Of a DNA stretch of 64,000 nucleotides, positions 1-12,899 are shown in pieces; the first letter of the stretch is position 1, and every line of letters begins with the position of its first letter. A model generated the notes under the pieces. That model ran no database searches and had not been told where the DNA came from. It worked only from the letters and a program-made list of their open reading frames with translations. Where the stretch lies: the NCBI RefSeq assembly GCF_018340385.1, contig NC_056607.1, positions 21,320,023 to 21,384,022 on the forward strand. Reading direction: 5' to 3'. The stretch is from Cyprinus carpio (taxonomy: Eukaryota > Chordata > Actinopteri > Cypriniformes > Cyprinidae). Position numbers and translations under genes: made by a program.

Positions 1-1722
1 TTTAAAACTGTCATTATTGATTCAGATGAACCGGTGGAGAAAGACTGTGACGCAGAACTTTTGATTTTATTGCCGATGAGGAGTCTGTTGCTTCCTCTCA
101 GGACCATTAGTTTTATGTACCTAAAGATTTTACTCAAGAACTCAATCTTATGCTATCGTGTGTCTGAGGTGAACAAACAATTGCCAGTCCACCGTTGAAT
201 GCATGGTCTGTAAGGTATATGACATCAGATGCTGCCCCTTTCCATATCTTTAGCATTGGTTAATGATGATATAATGGCAGTCACATTTCATCCAATCTAT
301 TAATTTGTAGAAAACACATTAAATTTTCAGTTCTCATTCAATGACTGAAGCAAACCATTTCTGTATGAGCATGGTTTTAGTTTCTGAATCATATTTCATT
401 TTGATATTTTTTGGGGAGTAGCCTATAAGTAAAAAATGTCAGGATGAAATGCCTGTTCTGATAGTAAAAGCCTCATTACAAGAATGTAGAACAACCTGAA
501 AGCCTTACATGGATCCAAACATGTATGACAAAACAAAATGTTCTGAAGAATGTCAGTAACCCGTTTTGGTTACCAATGAATTTCATTGTATAAAACATTT
601 TCATTAAAGTTCCACAGAAGAAAGAAAGTCATACATGTTTGTACTGACTTGTGGGAGAGTAAATGATGGCAGAGTTTTTATTTAGAATAAATATTTGAAC
701 AGAACCACTTTCACTATTTATATTTAAAGAACTTGTGTCTGCAAAATCAAAATCATGTGGTCTAAGCAACATGGAAAGATAAAAAAAAAATAAAAATAGG
801 AAATGGTTTTTACCTTGAAAAATATATTTAAAGCATTTTTAAAATGACACTCTAGACACATGATTTTCATTACTCAAAAGAAAGATGCATTTAAAGGACA
901 GATTTTGGAAATCTACCAAGGGGATACATGCTTTTACAAGTAAAAATCCACCGAGTGAAGTATTTTCTTTGAATTGGGTCGAGCCTTATGAGTTTGCATG
1001 TAAGTTCTGACAGTAGAAGTCAAAATAGTTTGAAAGCATGATTGATTTCCTATGAATTTTACCATTCAACAGCTATATCCCCTCTCTGTCAACTCTACCA
1101 GCTAATCGTCTTATCAGGGGTTACATCTGTACGTTTCAAGAGATGGTGGCATTAGGTTACTGATGGGGAAAAATGTACTTAAGAGATGTGTTTTTAATTC
1201 ATTCTGACACATGAATCCACTCATCATGATTGATGGTTATTGTTCCGATAAATGGGATTCGAGTGTGTTTTTGTTCCAAGCTTAAGAAAGAAATTTTTTT
1301 GTCATATAACTGAAATGCCAAAGCAAAACCTGATGAATGTTTTGGTGAATCCACAAAATAAATACACATCTGAAAATGGGTTAACGATGTGTCACATGTA
1401 TGTGTATAATTAATGGCTGCATTTAAAAGAAGAAAAAGTGATAGCTTTCCATAAAAGCCACTATAAATATTTTGAACTGGCACATGTCAAATACAAACAA
1501 TTAGTTTATTAAACAATTAAAGAAGTTATTTTTTCAGTTAAACAATTAAAGATGTAATCACTCTAAGCCACAAATCTTTTTACAGGTTTTTGAAGGTCAA
1601 GGGTGTGATAGCAGGTTTTGAAGTCAATGGTTTTATTCTGCGTCTGGGCACAGGCGGGTCTCACTCACATTCCATCTATTCACTGGAACTGGAAATCTGA
1701 CACTGTGTGGGATGCAGCAGGG
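1..1722. other. Upstream region of the first keratin gene, no gene seen
   Basis: This is AT-rich sequence with many stops in all frames. A 94-codon frame on the minus strand (1199-1483) has no recognisable protein character and I do not call it a gene. A short MITE-like fragment lies near 558-640. The last few hundred bases presumably hold the enhancer and proximal promoter of keratin K1, but I can point only to its TATA box. Confidence 0.6.
558..640. repeat. Fragment of a fish foldback MITE
   Basis: The stretch containing 'ttccacagaagaaagaaag' followed by 'tcatacatgttt' matches one arm of the foldback element seen more completely at 9478-9690. Only one arm is present, so this is a decayed or solo copy. 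Confidence 0.4.
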
Positions 1723-1730
1723 CTATATAA
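1723..1730 (+). promoter_or_regulatory. TATA box of keratin K1
   Basis: The sequence 'ctatataaga' lies about 90 bases before the K1 start codon. That leaves room for a start site near 1755 and a short 5' leader. K2, K4 and K5 have TATA elements at a similar distance (about 80-108 bases). Confidence 0.65.
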
Positions 1731-1815
1731 GACGATCTTTAGTGCAAATTAGTTTAGGTGTTTAGTTTTCGACATTAAAGGACATCCTAACTTGCACAGA
1801 TCTTCTCACTCAGCC

Positions 1816-4580
1816 ATGTCTGTCCGTCGCAGCAGTAAGACGTTCACCACTCGGAGTGTGTTGGGGTCATCTTCCTCTGGTGCACTGGTCATGAATGGAG
1901 TGGGGAGTTCAGGGGCCTCTTTGTCTTTTGGTGGACAAAACTATGGCAGCGCTGGGGGCTTTGGTGGCCGCATCTCCAGATCTTTGTCCACTTCATCTTT
2001 GACGACGGCTGGTTATGAGGTCACGTTCCATGGCAATGAGAAGCAGACAATGCAGAACCTCAATGACCGCCTGGCATCTTACCTGGAGCGGGTAACACAC
2101 CTGGTTAACTTGAAATTGTGACAGAAATTAAATTTTACAAATCTTAAAAGCTTCTTCTAATGTAAACTGATGAATGATTTTAAAAACATAATTATTAAAA
2201 AATATGTATACTTAAATATTTGTATAATTTGTGTATAAGTCAATAACAACAACATAGTTAATATATTAACTCTTTAAAAAATAAAACTATCAAATTATTT
2301 TACTTAATAAATATTATCTTGTAAAAGCCAGATTAGAATCCCTAAAATTATTTTTAAATAAATGTTATAGCATGCCATATTTACATTCTGTGTTATGGAT
2401 TGAACAATGCATTTAATAAAACACATTTTATTGAATCTTATTAAGGTTTTTTGTTTGTTTGTCTTTAAGATTTAAAAAAAAAATTATTTGTAAGGTTGTT
2501 CGTTTTATTATTTAGTAACATTGGATTACTGTATGTGGATACAGTTATTTTCATATTTTCATGTTTTTTTTTCTTCTAAATATTTAGGCGCCCTAATCAA
2601 AAAATTCAAATAACTTTATTTCTGTAATTCTAAATCAAGTCTTAATATTTCTGCATTTCCTGAAATCAAATGGTGTAAGATTGTACAATAACAATTCAGC
2701 TACATTCATCCTTGAGTTTGTGTGTTGAACTTCTGCCTCGTCTTTAATGATTTTCAGAAGATCCGCGCATGTGTTTTGTGTTTTAGGTGCACACCTTAGA
2801 GCAGGCCAACAAGAAATTTGAGCTGCAAATTAAGGAGTTTTATGACAACAAGAGGCCGTTGCAGAGCAAAGACATGAGTGCCTATTTCAAAACCATTTCA
2901 GAGCTCCGCGCACAGGTAGAGCTGCTGTCAATCATCCCAAGGATCATACCTTTGAAATGACTGAAATGGCATGTGGTAAACACTGCCTCACCTTGTGCCA
3001 TTATGCCATGCTTTGTGTTTCAAATAGCACACATACCACAGGGCAATCCTGTTCACACACTGTTTAGCATCAGTGTTACACAGAGTGATACTTTCTCTTT
3101 TTTTTAATGCAGGCATGATGTTGTTATGCTAATTTAAAAGATATATTAACATCCATTGATTAACCCACATTCCTATTTTTCCAAGATTAACAGTCGTTTT
3201 GTGGAGAACGCTAAGCTCTGTCTGAGTCTGGACAACACCAAGCTTGCAGCTGAAGATTTTCAACTGAAGTATGTGATGTGTAAACCAACATTTTCAAACT
3301 GCAGATTTCTTATTAATTTTGAATAGAATTACACAGAATGTTTAATTTTTAGCGTTGGTTGCTTCATCTTCAGGATTATATTTTAAGAAATACCATATAC
3401 TCATTTTTCTGCTTGGGTTTGGCAGGTATGAGACAGAAATGAATCTGCGTTTGGTCGTGGAAGCGGATTCGGCTCGACTGCGGGGGGTTCTGGGGGAGAT
3501 CAAACTCTCCATTGGAGATCTAGAGAACCAGCTTGCTGGACTGAAAGAGGAGCTGCTGTACATCAAGAAGAACCATGAAGAGGTACCTTTCAGTGCACCC
3601 TCACACATTTAACCAATTATTTCACAAAAACAGTTTTTGGAAGAGTGAACGCTTCTTTCTCTCCTCTTCTTTTGCAAAGGATCTGCATTTGTTGCGGCAG
3701 CAGCAAAGCGGCTCTGTTAATGTGGAGATGGACTGTGCAGCTCAGTCAGATCTTGACAAGGAGCTGCAGGAGATGAGAGCGCAGTATGAGATGCTCATTG
3801 AGAAAAACCGCAGAGAGGCTGAAAGATGGTTCCAGAGCAAGGTGAGCCAGTAGGACAAGTTCACCTTCGAGAAAACAATATGTTAGACCTAGCAGAGGCG
3901 GGTGAAACTTCCTCTGAAAGCTCACAGGATTTTAACATATAAAAAGAGTGGAATGTAATTCATTGTCTCAATGTTTTTTTCAAGTAAATCTTCTAATAAC
4001 GACTGAGATGCCAGCTGTCTGATGATACGCTTCAAAACAATGGACTGTATAAATGGAATGTGATTGCGATAGTCAAGTAATCGTTAAGTCTTTCTGCTGT
4101 CAAAACTTCCGAATATTTTGCAGTTGTCTGGCTTAGACAACTGTAGGGGCAGGAACTGCTAAAGCAAAATAATTTTAACTCAGTCTATTAGAACATCCCA
4201 AGGTCATTATATACTCTCATGGCATGAGACTATGTTATGTTTTGGCGAATTGGTAAGCAAGTTTTTATGAATTCATACAAATACATTTGTAGGGCCCTAT
4301 GAAATCCATTTTATTATATTTTTTCCATTTAAATTTTCTGCACACCATTTTTTTTTTCCAGTTTTAATTTTTCTATAATCTACTTTAATGGTTAAATTAA
4401 ATTTTATTCACCAAATGCATAAATTGAAATTGTCTGATTAACTGAAATCATGAAACTTACAATTTAACAGCAATTTATTTATTTTTTGCCAAATTCTGTG
4501 TTTTTCCATTACATTTTTTTAATTCCATTTTAAATGTTTCATTAACTTTTAATAATCTAAAGCATCTCCAATTAATTCAT

Positions 4581-4623
<43 letters not shown>

Positions 4624-7600
4624 ATGTATTATAATTATTATTATTATTTTCAGAAATACTGTGTAGGCCTTTTTACATTTTTCATCTAAATTTATGGTAA
4701 ATAATTTTTCTGGTAAATATTACTTAAATATAATATTTTGTTTTTATTCAGTAGTAGTAGTACTATCATTACATTAAGTAATATATTTTGTCACTGTATC
4801 GAAGGGGGTGTGACAACAGAGTGGCGATCTACTTGCAGGCTAAATTAAAATAGCGTGGTCAAAACAGGCAGGGTCCAGTAACAGCAAACGGTAATATCCA
4901 AGGCAAAGGCAAAAGAGTAATCCACAAACAGGCATAGATCAGGGCAGGCAGCAAACAATCAAAACAAGGTAATACTCCAAGGATCCAAACACGAGAGAAG
5001 CAAAAACTAACATTAATTACTCACCTTCATGTCGTTCCAAACATGTAAGACCTTCATTTATCTTCGGAACACAAATTAAGATATTTTTATGGAATCTGAG
5101 AGCTCTGTAACCCTCCCATAGACAGCAACGATATTACCACGATTAACACGCGGAAATCATAGGGCCTTACATGTGTCCATTTTTAGGGATGCACCAGTTG
5201 ACCGGCCATAAATCGGAACCGGACGGTTTTTGCTTAAAATACGCGATCGGCAATCGGCCGGTTTTTGGTCTTTTTTCGGCAGATTTTTCCGGAAGTGCAC
5301 CCGCGTGCACAGACTGCATTGTAATCATTCGCTATCATGTCGTTTGTGTGGAAGTATTTCGAAATCTGTGTGCAGGACACGGGCAGTCATTCAGCACTTG
5401 AAGTGCAGAGTTACATGTGTGAGGCACAGATAGCAGGAAGTGAACAGCCGCTGGTGTACTGGCGCACAAATAAGAGCCCCTTTCCTGCTCTCGCTGAAGC
5501 TGCGCGAGCGTACTGTACCTGTCCGCGCCCTACACAAGCGTAGACAGTGAAGGGATGTTCAGTTCAACTTCTTGCGTGTTGGATGAGAAACGAAACAGAC
5601 TTTTTGTAAAGCAGAACTTGCATACACGTTTGAAAAGCCAGAAGTAAACGTCAGTTCTGTATAAGATGATTATTTTTATTTTACCTTAAAATTACATCGA
5701 CTTAATTTGATTTAAAATTCACCTGCTGTATCACACTGAAAAAAAGCGTTTCATTCATCCAATTAAAATTTTTTAGGGTAATGATTCACATCTATATTTT
5801 TTTAACTTAAGCCAATAGTTATTTCTTTTTCATTTGCTCAAGTAAAAAAATACAGATGTGAATCATTACCCTATTGTTTTTTTTTTTATTATTTTTTTTA
5901 TTATTGGACGATTTGAATATTTTTTTTATTTGTTTTATCATGATTTTAACATTTTGGAATAATTTATATATATAGCATACTTTTATTTAGTCTCACTGGT
6001 AAAGACCTTTTTTTAATTTAAAACCAAATTTAAAAACAAAAACAAATACTGAATGCTGATTAAGAAACATCTTATTGAATGTGTGTTGATTGTGTTGTTT
6101 GGATTGAAGAATTATGCAGATGTTGGCTTTAATTTCACATGGTTACAGTTAATCTTTTCATTTAAGGCCAGTTCTATGTAGTTTCAACCCAATTCAAAAA
6201 CAAAATATAAATGCTGATGTCTGTACCGTCTATGTTTGTATTGAATGTAGGCTACTTACGGTGCAGTCACTGCCGTTAATTTCAAATGGTTACGGTTATT
6301 GTTTTCAATAGCCAAAAGCCAGTTTGGCCTATTAAATACCAAATAAACATCTTGTTTATGTATATTTTCCTTCTTTCTTGTTTGTTGCTTAAAGAAAAAA
6401 ATAAATAAATCGGAAATCGGTATCGGAATCGGCCATGAAAAATCATGATCGGTGCATCCCTATCCATTTTTTCATTATCTGCTGACATCTAAAATGTAGC
6501 TGTGTACCTTCATGGTTATTTATTTTCTAAAAATCATACATTCTCATACTACTCAAATTCATATTGGCCACCAATATGCCAGAATATAAAACAGTTATGT
6601 TTTTCATGAGATTGTGTTGGGTCATCAGTTCATTCTGCAGTAATACAACACTTATGAACTGAAATGTAGACACTTGCAGCAGGCAATATTCTGACTGACC
6701 AGACCAGACTGTGTTTTTTATCATCATGTATTCCTCATTCCTTTATCTGTGTCATTAATCTTTAGGCGGAGGTGCTGCAAACTCAGGTGACCAGCAGCTA
6801 CACTGAAATCAAGACATCTCAGACTGAGCTCACTGATCTGAAGAGAAGTTTCCAGAGCCTGGAGATAGAACTACAGGGGGTTCTCACAATGGTATATTCT
6901 CACAGGAGATATCTGAAGATCTCTGCTTATTTTTCTTTATACAATAGTTATTTCTGGTCCTCAAATGTGATTGGCTGAGCAGGGTTCCAAAAGCCCTATT
7001 ATAGGCACCTTGACTTTTTAATGTTTGTACCATTCCGCTTTGGTAAAAATCCAGTCATCTTAATAGGAATTCAAACCTTCGGGAATATCTTGTGAGGTGA
7101 AGCAGATTTTGCAATCAGTGGGTCATGTGAATTCATCTCATTGACAGAAAGCTTTTGCATCAGTCATTTCAATAGGAATCCACGGAATCGAGTCAAGTTA
7201 CTGTTTAACAAGTCACTGAATCATTCAAACGATTCACTCAAAAACAAATATTCATTGCCAGATAGAAGTGACTGTGAGCAGCAAATCATTCATTCAACAA
7301 ATTTGTTTAGAATTGTGACTTTTTATATCACAGTTCTGACTTTTTCTCACAAATACAAGTTTACTTCTTCTAGATTTAAGAGATATAAAGTTGCAATTCT
7401 GAGAAATAAAGTCAGAATTGCAAGATATAAACTTGCAATTGCTTGTTATAAAGTCAGAATTGTGAGATATTAATTTGCAAATCTGGCTTTTTTCTCAGAA
7501 TTGCGACTTTATATCTCGCAATTCTTTATATATTGCAATTCTGATTTTTTAACAAGCAGCTACAAGTTTTTTCCTCAGAATTGGATTTTATAACTCGCAG

Positions 7601-8533
7601 TTATAAGCTTATATCTCACAATTCCATGAAAAGAAGTCAGAATTGTGAGATATAAACTTGCAATTGCACGAAAAAAGTCAGAATTGCAAGATAAAAAGTT
7701 GCAATTACGATTTTCATTTTTTATTCAGTGGTGTGGGCTTCCATAGATAGCTGTATGCATGCATTTGTTGCAAAAACAAATTATGCTCACACTCTCAAAC
7801 ATGCTGTTGAACTTAAATAATTGAAACAGCTGGTGGACTTAACATGGGTTATAATATAATGTTTCCACTTAGGTATTTAATTTACATACTATGTATATAC
7901 TCATTTTGCACAGAAACAAAATCTGGAGCAGAGTTTGGCTGATGTAGGCATGCGTTATGCGGCCCAGCTGAGTCAGCTCCAGTTGCGTATAGACCAGCTG
8001 CAGGAGGAGCTACAGAGACTCAATACCAACATCCAACAACAGGCTTCAGAGTACCAGATACTGCTGGACATCAAGATGAGGCTGGAGATGGAGATCGCTG
8101 AGTACAGGAGGCTGCTGGATGGAGAAGCTCACACGTACGTAGAACAGATTTGTTTTGTTGTTTTAGTAAGTTAAGTTGGTGAGCTTATGCGCTGTATCAG
8201 TTATGAGACCCAGAGTATCTCGTTGTGTCCTGTAGGACCTTCATAAGCACATCTGCATCTTCCAAGACTAAAACTTCTGTGACAGAGACAGAAACTGTGA
8301 CCAAAATGGTGGAGATACAGGAAGAGGAAGGTGAGTGAAATGAAAATCTCGGCCAATGCAGTGCAGAAATTAATGAAACCAGGCAGTAATACAGTACATA
8401 TGCGTCTGTTTGGTAAACCCTTATAGAGCATAACCCTCACCTCCAGCGCCGAGTGAAGGTCATTGTGGAGGAGCTTGTGGATGGTAGAGTCGTATCTTCT
8501 TCTGTTGAGGAGAAAGTCCAAGAAATTAGCTGA
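1816..8533 (+). CDS. Type I keratin K1 (9 coding exons, extra intron in coil 1A)
   Basis: Coding exons are 1816-2091, 2787-2915, 3186-3268, 3426-3582, 3680-3841, 6766-6891, 7914-8134, 8236-8330 and 8427-8533. Joined, they give 451 residues without a stop. The product is an acidic keratin: a Ser/Gly head (about 1-73), a rod that starts with the helix-initiation motif (QTMQNLNDRLASYLERV) and ends with EYRRLLDGE near 380, and a tail ending in VEELVDGRVVSSS and an acidic C-terminus. Exons 3-7 are 83, 157, 162, 126 and 221 bp, the canonical type I sizes. The 129-bp exon 2 is normally fused to exon 1, so an intron (2092-2786) interrupts coil 1A. I chose ATG 1816 because the frame upstream reaches it only from a TTG. 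Introns 5 and 6 carry transposons and repeats. The paralog name is not recognised. Confidence 0.9.
4582..4619. repeat. Poly-T tract in K1 intron
   Basis: An uninterrupted run of about 38 T within the long K1 intron 3842-6765. It could be the tail of a retroposed sequence or a simple homopolymer. Its length may be unreliable in the assembly. Confidence 0.8.
4796..5175. repeat. Interspersed repeat fragments flanking a hAT insertion
   Basis: The segments '...caaaacaggcagggtccag...' (about 4800-5005) and '...actcaccttcatgtcgttcc...' (about 5010-5170) read like two widespread fish transposon fragments rather than unique intron sequence. No coding frame is maintained. The second fragment is broken by the hAT element that starts at 5184. 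Confidence 0.45.
5184..6462 (+). mobile_element. Internally deleted hAT transposon
   Basis: Terminal inverted repeats begin TAGGGATGCACC and end GGTGCATCCCTA. They are flanked by identical 8-bp target duplications TCCATTTT (5176-5183 and 6463-6470), the length expected for hAT. Inside, 5337-5650 reads a short stretch like the start of a BED-finger transposase (MSFVWKYFEI) running almost directly into the C-terminal hAT dimerisation region (YWRTNKSPFPALAEAAR, then SVDSEGMFSS in a shifted frame). The catalytic middle is gone, so the copy is non-autonomous. It lies in a K1 intron on the gene's sense strand. Confidence 0.85.
7310..7720. repeat. Palindromic tandem repeat of an 'agaattgcgagatataaa' type unit
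   Basis: About 400 bases are made of diverged copies, in both orientations, of a unit close to 'cagaattgcaagatataaa' and its complement 'tttatatctcgcaattctg'. The 110-codon frame at 7141-7473 is a by-product of this repeat. It sits in K1 intron 6892-7913. Confidence 0.75.
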
Positions 8534-8863
8534 GAAGATAAAGCAACAGCGTGTAAACATGTCTAACATGTAAACTAGAGTATATAGATAAATGTTAACT
8601 CTAGGGTGACCATACGTTCTCTTTTACCCTGACTGGGATTTCTAAATTGCCTAAAATGTCCTGGATTTTGCTTTGATTTTCTGTTGTTTTTGTACTTGCT
8701 GAAGGTAATGACTGAATGGTAATTTGGCCAATAGTGTGCAGACATTGTACATAATCAACCAATCATGGCTCGCGAGAAGGTGGGATCTGCAGAGAGCGGT
8801 CAAAGCAATGCAAATACGCATACATATAATGAATGAGAGCTGTAGAAAGCATGTCAACATGAA

Positions 8864-8869
8864 AATAAA
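8864..8869 (+). terminator. Possible poly(A) signal of K1
   Basis: AATAAA about 330 bases after the K1 stop codon. I see no AATAAA closer to the stop, so this is the best candidate, but it is a common hexamer. Confidence 0.4.
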
Positions 8870-9477
8870 GACAAATTATGCAATTTAGAAGTTGGACTTA
8901 AGGTAAAAAAGAGGTCTTATTGTCACCCTAGTCAATGCAAAGTTTAAATACAGCATCAGTCTTAATTATGTGGCAATAAATTGGTATTTTGGGGCTTTAA
9001 TTGATCTTTTTCTTGCACTAAGAATAAAATGTGTTTATAATTAATAGTATAATTTTAGCGTTATTTTGTCATCCAGTCATTACTAGAACTGTGGTGTTAA
9101 TTTTGGTGTGTTTTGGATGCAAGCCACTAGGTGTCGCAGTACGTCAATTAAAACAAAACAGGTGAGAGGGTTTTTTTTTTTTTTTATACTACTGTAAATG
9201 GAAATCACATATGAACGTCACATTTTCATATACCTATCATATATCAAATGCTAAATTTACAATTTGTGAAGATGGAAATCACAGTATCAGATTTAAGGGA
9301 ATATCATTTTGAATTAAAAGAGAATCACAACTTTATTTTGAGTCGATGTTGCCATTTTTGAGTGCTATGAAAAATTATAAATTTACTAATAAAAATTTCT
9401 GGATATATAGCCTTATTTAAAAGGATTTTTCACTCAAAATGTAAATTCTTGTATTGTATTCTCAACCTCAATTTGTG

Positions 9478-9690
9478 CCAAACCGGTATGAGTTTCTTTC
9501 TTATGCTGAACACAAAAGAAGGTATTTTGAAGTATTTGGGTAACCAGACAGTTGGTGGACCCCACTGACTCTTATAGTGTGGAAAGAGATACAATGGAAG
9601 TAAATGGGGACCGGAAACTGCTTGGTTATCTTCTTTTGTGTTCAGCAGAAAAAAAGAAGAAGAAAGAATTCAAACAGGTTTGGAACTATC
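9478..9690. repeat. Foldback MITE
   Basis: The left arm ('ccaaaccggtatgagtttct' ... 'gaacacaaaagaaggtattt') is answered by a complementary right arm ('cttcttttgtgttcagcaga' ... 'aaacaggtttgga'). The mid-part repeats 'gtggaccccactgac' and 'ggaagtaaatggggaccgg' in inverted form. This is a non-coding hairpin element of a type very common in cyprinid genomes. Confidence 0.7.
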
Positions 9691-11329
9691 CCTTCACGAA
9701 ATTTGTATTATACAATCAGAATCTCAAAAGATGGATAAATATATCACCATTAAAATGACTTTCTAGTGTAAGCTTATTGGTAATCGCATATTGAGCAATC
9801 GCATACTGAGCAATAAGAATTGCTTAAGTTCCTGAGCTTGACTAATGCATGCTTCTGCTAAATAGTTTTTTCTTAAATTACAACACATATCCAAAGTAAG
9901 CTCAAAGGATCACACAATGTGTTTGGTTAATGGTCAAATCATTTTTAAAGCTGGTGTTAAAATAGTATACTTACACAATATTTCAAGATGTGAGATCCTG
10001 AACCAGGTTTCTTTTTGTGCTCACAAGACTGTTCTTGACTCATCAGCTGATTAATGTAGTTAAGTAAAAATTAAAATCTAGTTACTTCTAGAATAGTTGT
10101 CAAGTCTTCTGCAAAAATAGAAAAAAATAGACTTTTGCTTTTTGAATGCATATGATGCCTGACATCTAAAAGAATTTGAGCCACAAAAAAAAACTAAATC
10201 TTAAGTAACATTATTAGATACTACAGCAGTAAAGTGATTACTTTCAGGTAGGCTTTTACATGTACTTTAGATACAGTGGGTTAATATGACTTATTTTTCA
10301 GTGTTACAATTGCCCCCATAAACACTGTTACAGTCGCTTCCACCAAGGGAGCAATTTTAACACTCTGACTTCTTTAATTAAATATTTAATTAATATTATA
10401 TTCTCATCCTTATTAGTGAAAATATATCAATTGTACTATTAGTTAGTGCACCTATATTTGTTTCTTGTATCAAAAGATGACTAGTGTATTTCAAGTAGGA
10501 AAATGTAAAAATGTTACAGTTGCCCTAATTTTTATGTTTCTGCATGTCATGTGCGAGGCTTCAGGGGCTTTTTTTCTGATTTATGCATTTAAAAACATTA
10601 TTGAGTTTCTTTAAAAGCATATTTTGGGAATGTTTGACCTTGGCTGGCCTCCTTTATTTTGTTATATAATCTGGGTGTAGACAGATACTAGAGGCCAGAT
10701 GTCAAAGTCCCTTCCGATCACGTTGAGCTGAAGTTTTGAAGTTAACATTTTGAAAAGACCTATTCTTTATGAAAAGTTATTCATTTACATTACTTGTTAA
10801 ACATAATCAAGAGCACAAATTCACTATTTTCAGGCCCCTGGCTGAAAAGCTCTGAGATGGCATCAGATTAATAAATGAGTCAGCAGTGAAAACTTGTTAA
10901 GTCAAGCTCATTCACGCTCTCAGAATCCACACCCATGACACATCCACTATCAACACAGCTGCTCTGCCTCACAGACAAACCAACATGATCTATCCAGCCA
11001 CTGAATTTTCTCATAGTCCTCAAAGATCACTCTGTTCTGAAAGGAAATCAATCAATTTGGTTCTGTAAAACCTTGTTTGTGTAGGTCAGATAAAAGATAA
11101 ACAGTATTTACAGAATATACATACCGCAGAACAAGGAGTAATTCCAACGGTTTACATAGATAGTCCTATCTCTGATCACTTTTTCTTTTTCTCTTATTCT
11201 TCATTACACTGCTGGATTAAATTTCAGACATTTTCTGAGGAAACTTCAAGTTTTATCAACATATAGTAGTAGTTTGTGATGCATATGCGCTATTCAGATC
11301 AGAAGTTGAATAATTACGATTTTCACGTT

Positions 11330-11840
11330 GACCAAGGCTGCATTTATTTGATCCGAAACAGTATGGTGAAATATTATTACTATTTAAGAAAACTGTTTTA
11401 ATATATTTTTTGTATGAATTTTCACCATCATTACTCCAGTCACACAATCCTTTAAAATGAATTTTAATATGCTGATTTGGCATCAAGAAACATTTCTTAT
11501 TAAAGTTTTTACTGATTAATATTTTTGTAGAAATAATGCTACAGTTTTTTTTTAGGATTCTTTAATGAATAGAAAGATCAAAATATTATTTTTTTGTTTG
11601 TTTTAATCTTACCCCACTTTTTTAATGGTAGTGTAAAACAATATCCACAAAAAATATTAAGCAGCAAAAACTGGTTTAATGATAACTCCCAGTAATTCCC
11701 AATATTACTTTCAAATAAATGCAGCCTTTCTGATCTTAACAGACTTTCAATAACATTTAACTTTTTTAATGTTGTTGAGAGAAGTCTCTTATGCTCACCA
11801 AAGTTGCATTTATTTAATAGAAAATACAGTAAAACTATAA
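11330..11840. repeat. Cyprinid-type interspersed repeat ('ggctgcatttatttgat' family)
   Basis: Contains 'aaggctgcatttatttgatc', 'catcattactccagtcaca' and 'gattctttaatgaatagaaag' in the same order as the copies at 54040-54757. The family also appears at 46860-47080, 59310-59575 and 62125-62280. It is non-coding. Confidence 0.65.
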
Positions 11841-12547
11841 AAATCTTTATTAATTAATTTTTGTCTTTAATTACATTTCTTTAATCACACTGAATATTTC
11901 ATTTATTATTTAATTAAATATTTTCCCAATTAATTAATTTATTTATTTATCATAGCCATTTTGGGGGGCCCAGAAAACTGGAAAATCTTGAGTAAACTTG
12001 TTATAAATCATCTGCTCTTTAATCATGTTTCTGAATGGTTAATCCTCTCAACAACAGACTAAAGAATCCACCCATGATTCTAGCATGAGCTGTGCTTCTG
12101 CATGACAGGTTAAATCCTTGACAAACATGATCAGATTATGAGAAATTTAAATTCTGAGACCAATTATCGCAGAAGGTGTATAATACCATGCCTTTATGCA
12201 TGCATTTGACCTACCAAGATTATGTGGACCCCCTTCTAATTAACGGTTCTGGTTAGGCTTTTCATTCAAGTGAAAACAAATCTCAATGCCTGTAAATACA
12301 GTGTCATTCAGTGCTTCCAGCTGTCAATATTCACATAGCAATATGCCTCAAGTTAAGAAGAGCTTGTCCCCCTGCACAAAGCCCACACCTGAACTCCATT
12401 GATCACCTTTGGGATGAAACTGAACACTGACTGTGAGCCAGGCGCTGTCAACAAAATCACTCTCACAAAAACCAGTGCCTGACCAAATGTTAGCAAATAT
12501 GGCAAGGGTGCTACTTGTTCAATAGATACTAGTATAACACCAGCAAA

Positions 12548-12770
12548 TTAAGAAGACATCTTCATCAGTTTGATAACAAACGTGCTGTAATTACAGAAAC
12601 GCGCTGCAAACCATTTATTTTCATAAGGGACGTTGTGGTCTGAACTTGGTTGTGTTGTGAGTATTTGCAGCACGTTTATGTTTTTGCAGTGCATTTTTGA
12701 ATTCGGTTGTGTTGTGAGTATTTGCAGCACATGTGCTGTCAAACTGATGAAGTTGTTTTCTTAATTTTTT
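12548..12770. repeat. MITE with inverted ends and an internal direct repeat
   Basis: The ends 'cttcatcagtttgataacaa' and 'tgctgtcaaactgatgaag' are inverted copies. Internally 'tgtgttgtgagtatttgcag' occurs twice (about 12649 and 12706). No protein is encoded. Confidence 0.55.
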
Positions 12771-12899
12771 CTATTTGCATGCATTTTCTTAAGCTGTTGC
12801 AGATATAAGGGTGTGGTGAACAGGTATCTGCTTACATCTGGCCATGTAGTGTATCTCTAATCAGATCTTTGATGCAGATTCTAGGACATTTACATTGAA

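Noticed and set aside
1199..1483. 94-codon frame on the minus strand upstream of K1
   Set aside because: No start context, domain or splice context, and composition like random AT-rich DNA.
1792..1815. Upstream extension of the K1 start
   Set aside because: The extension begins with TTG rather than ATG. ATG 1816 is the first ATG in frame after the TATA box.
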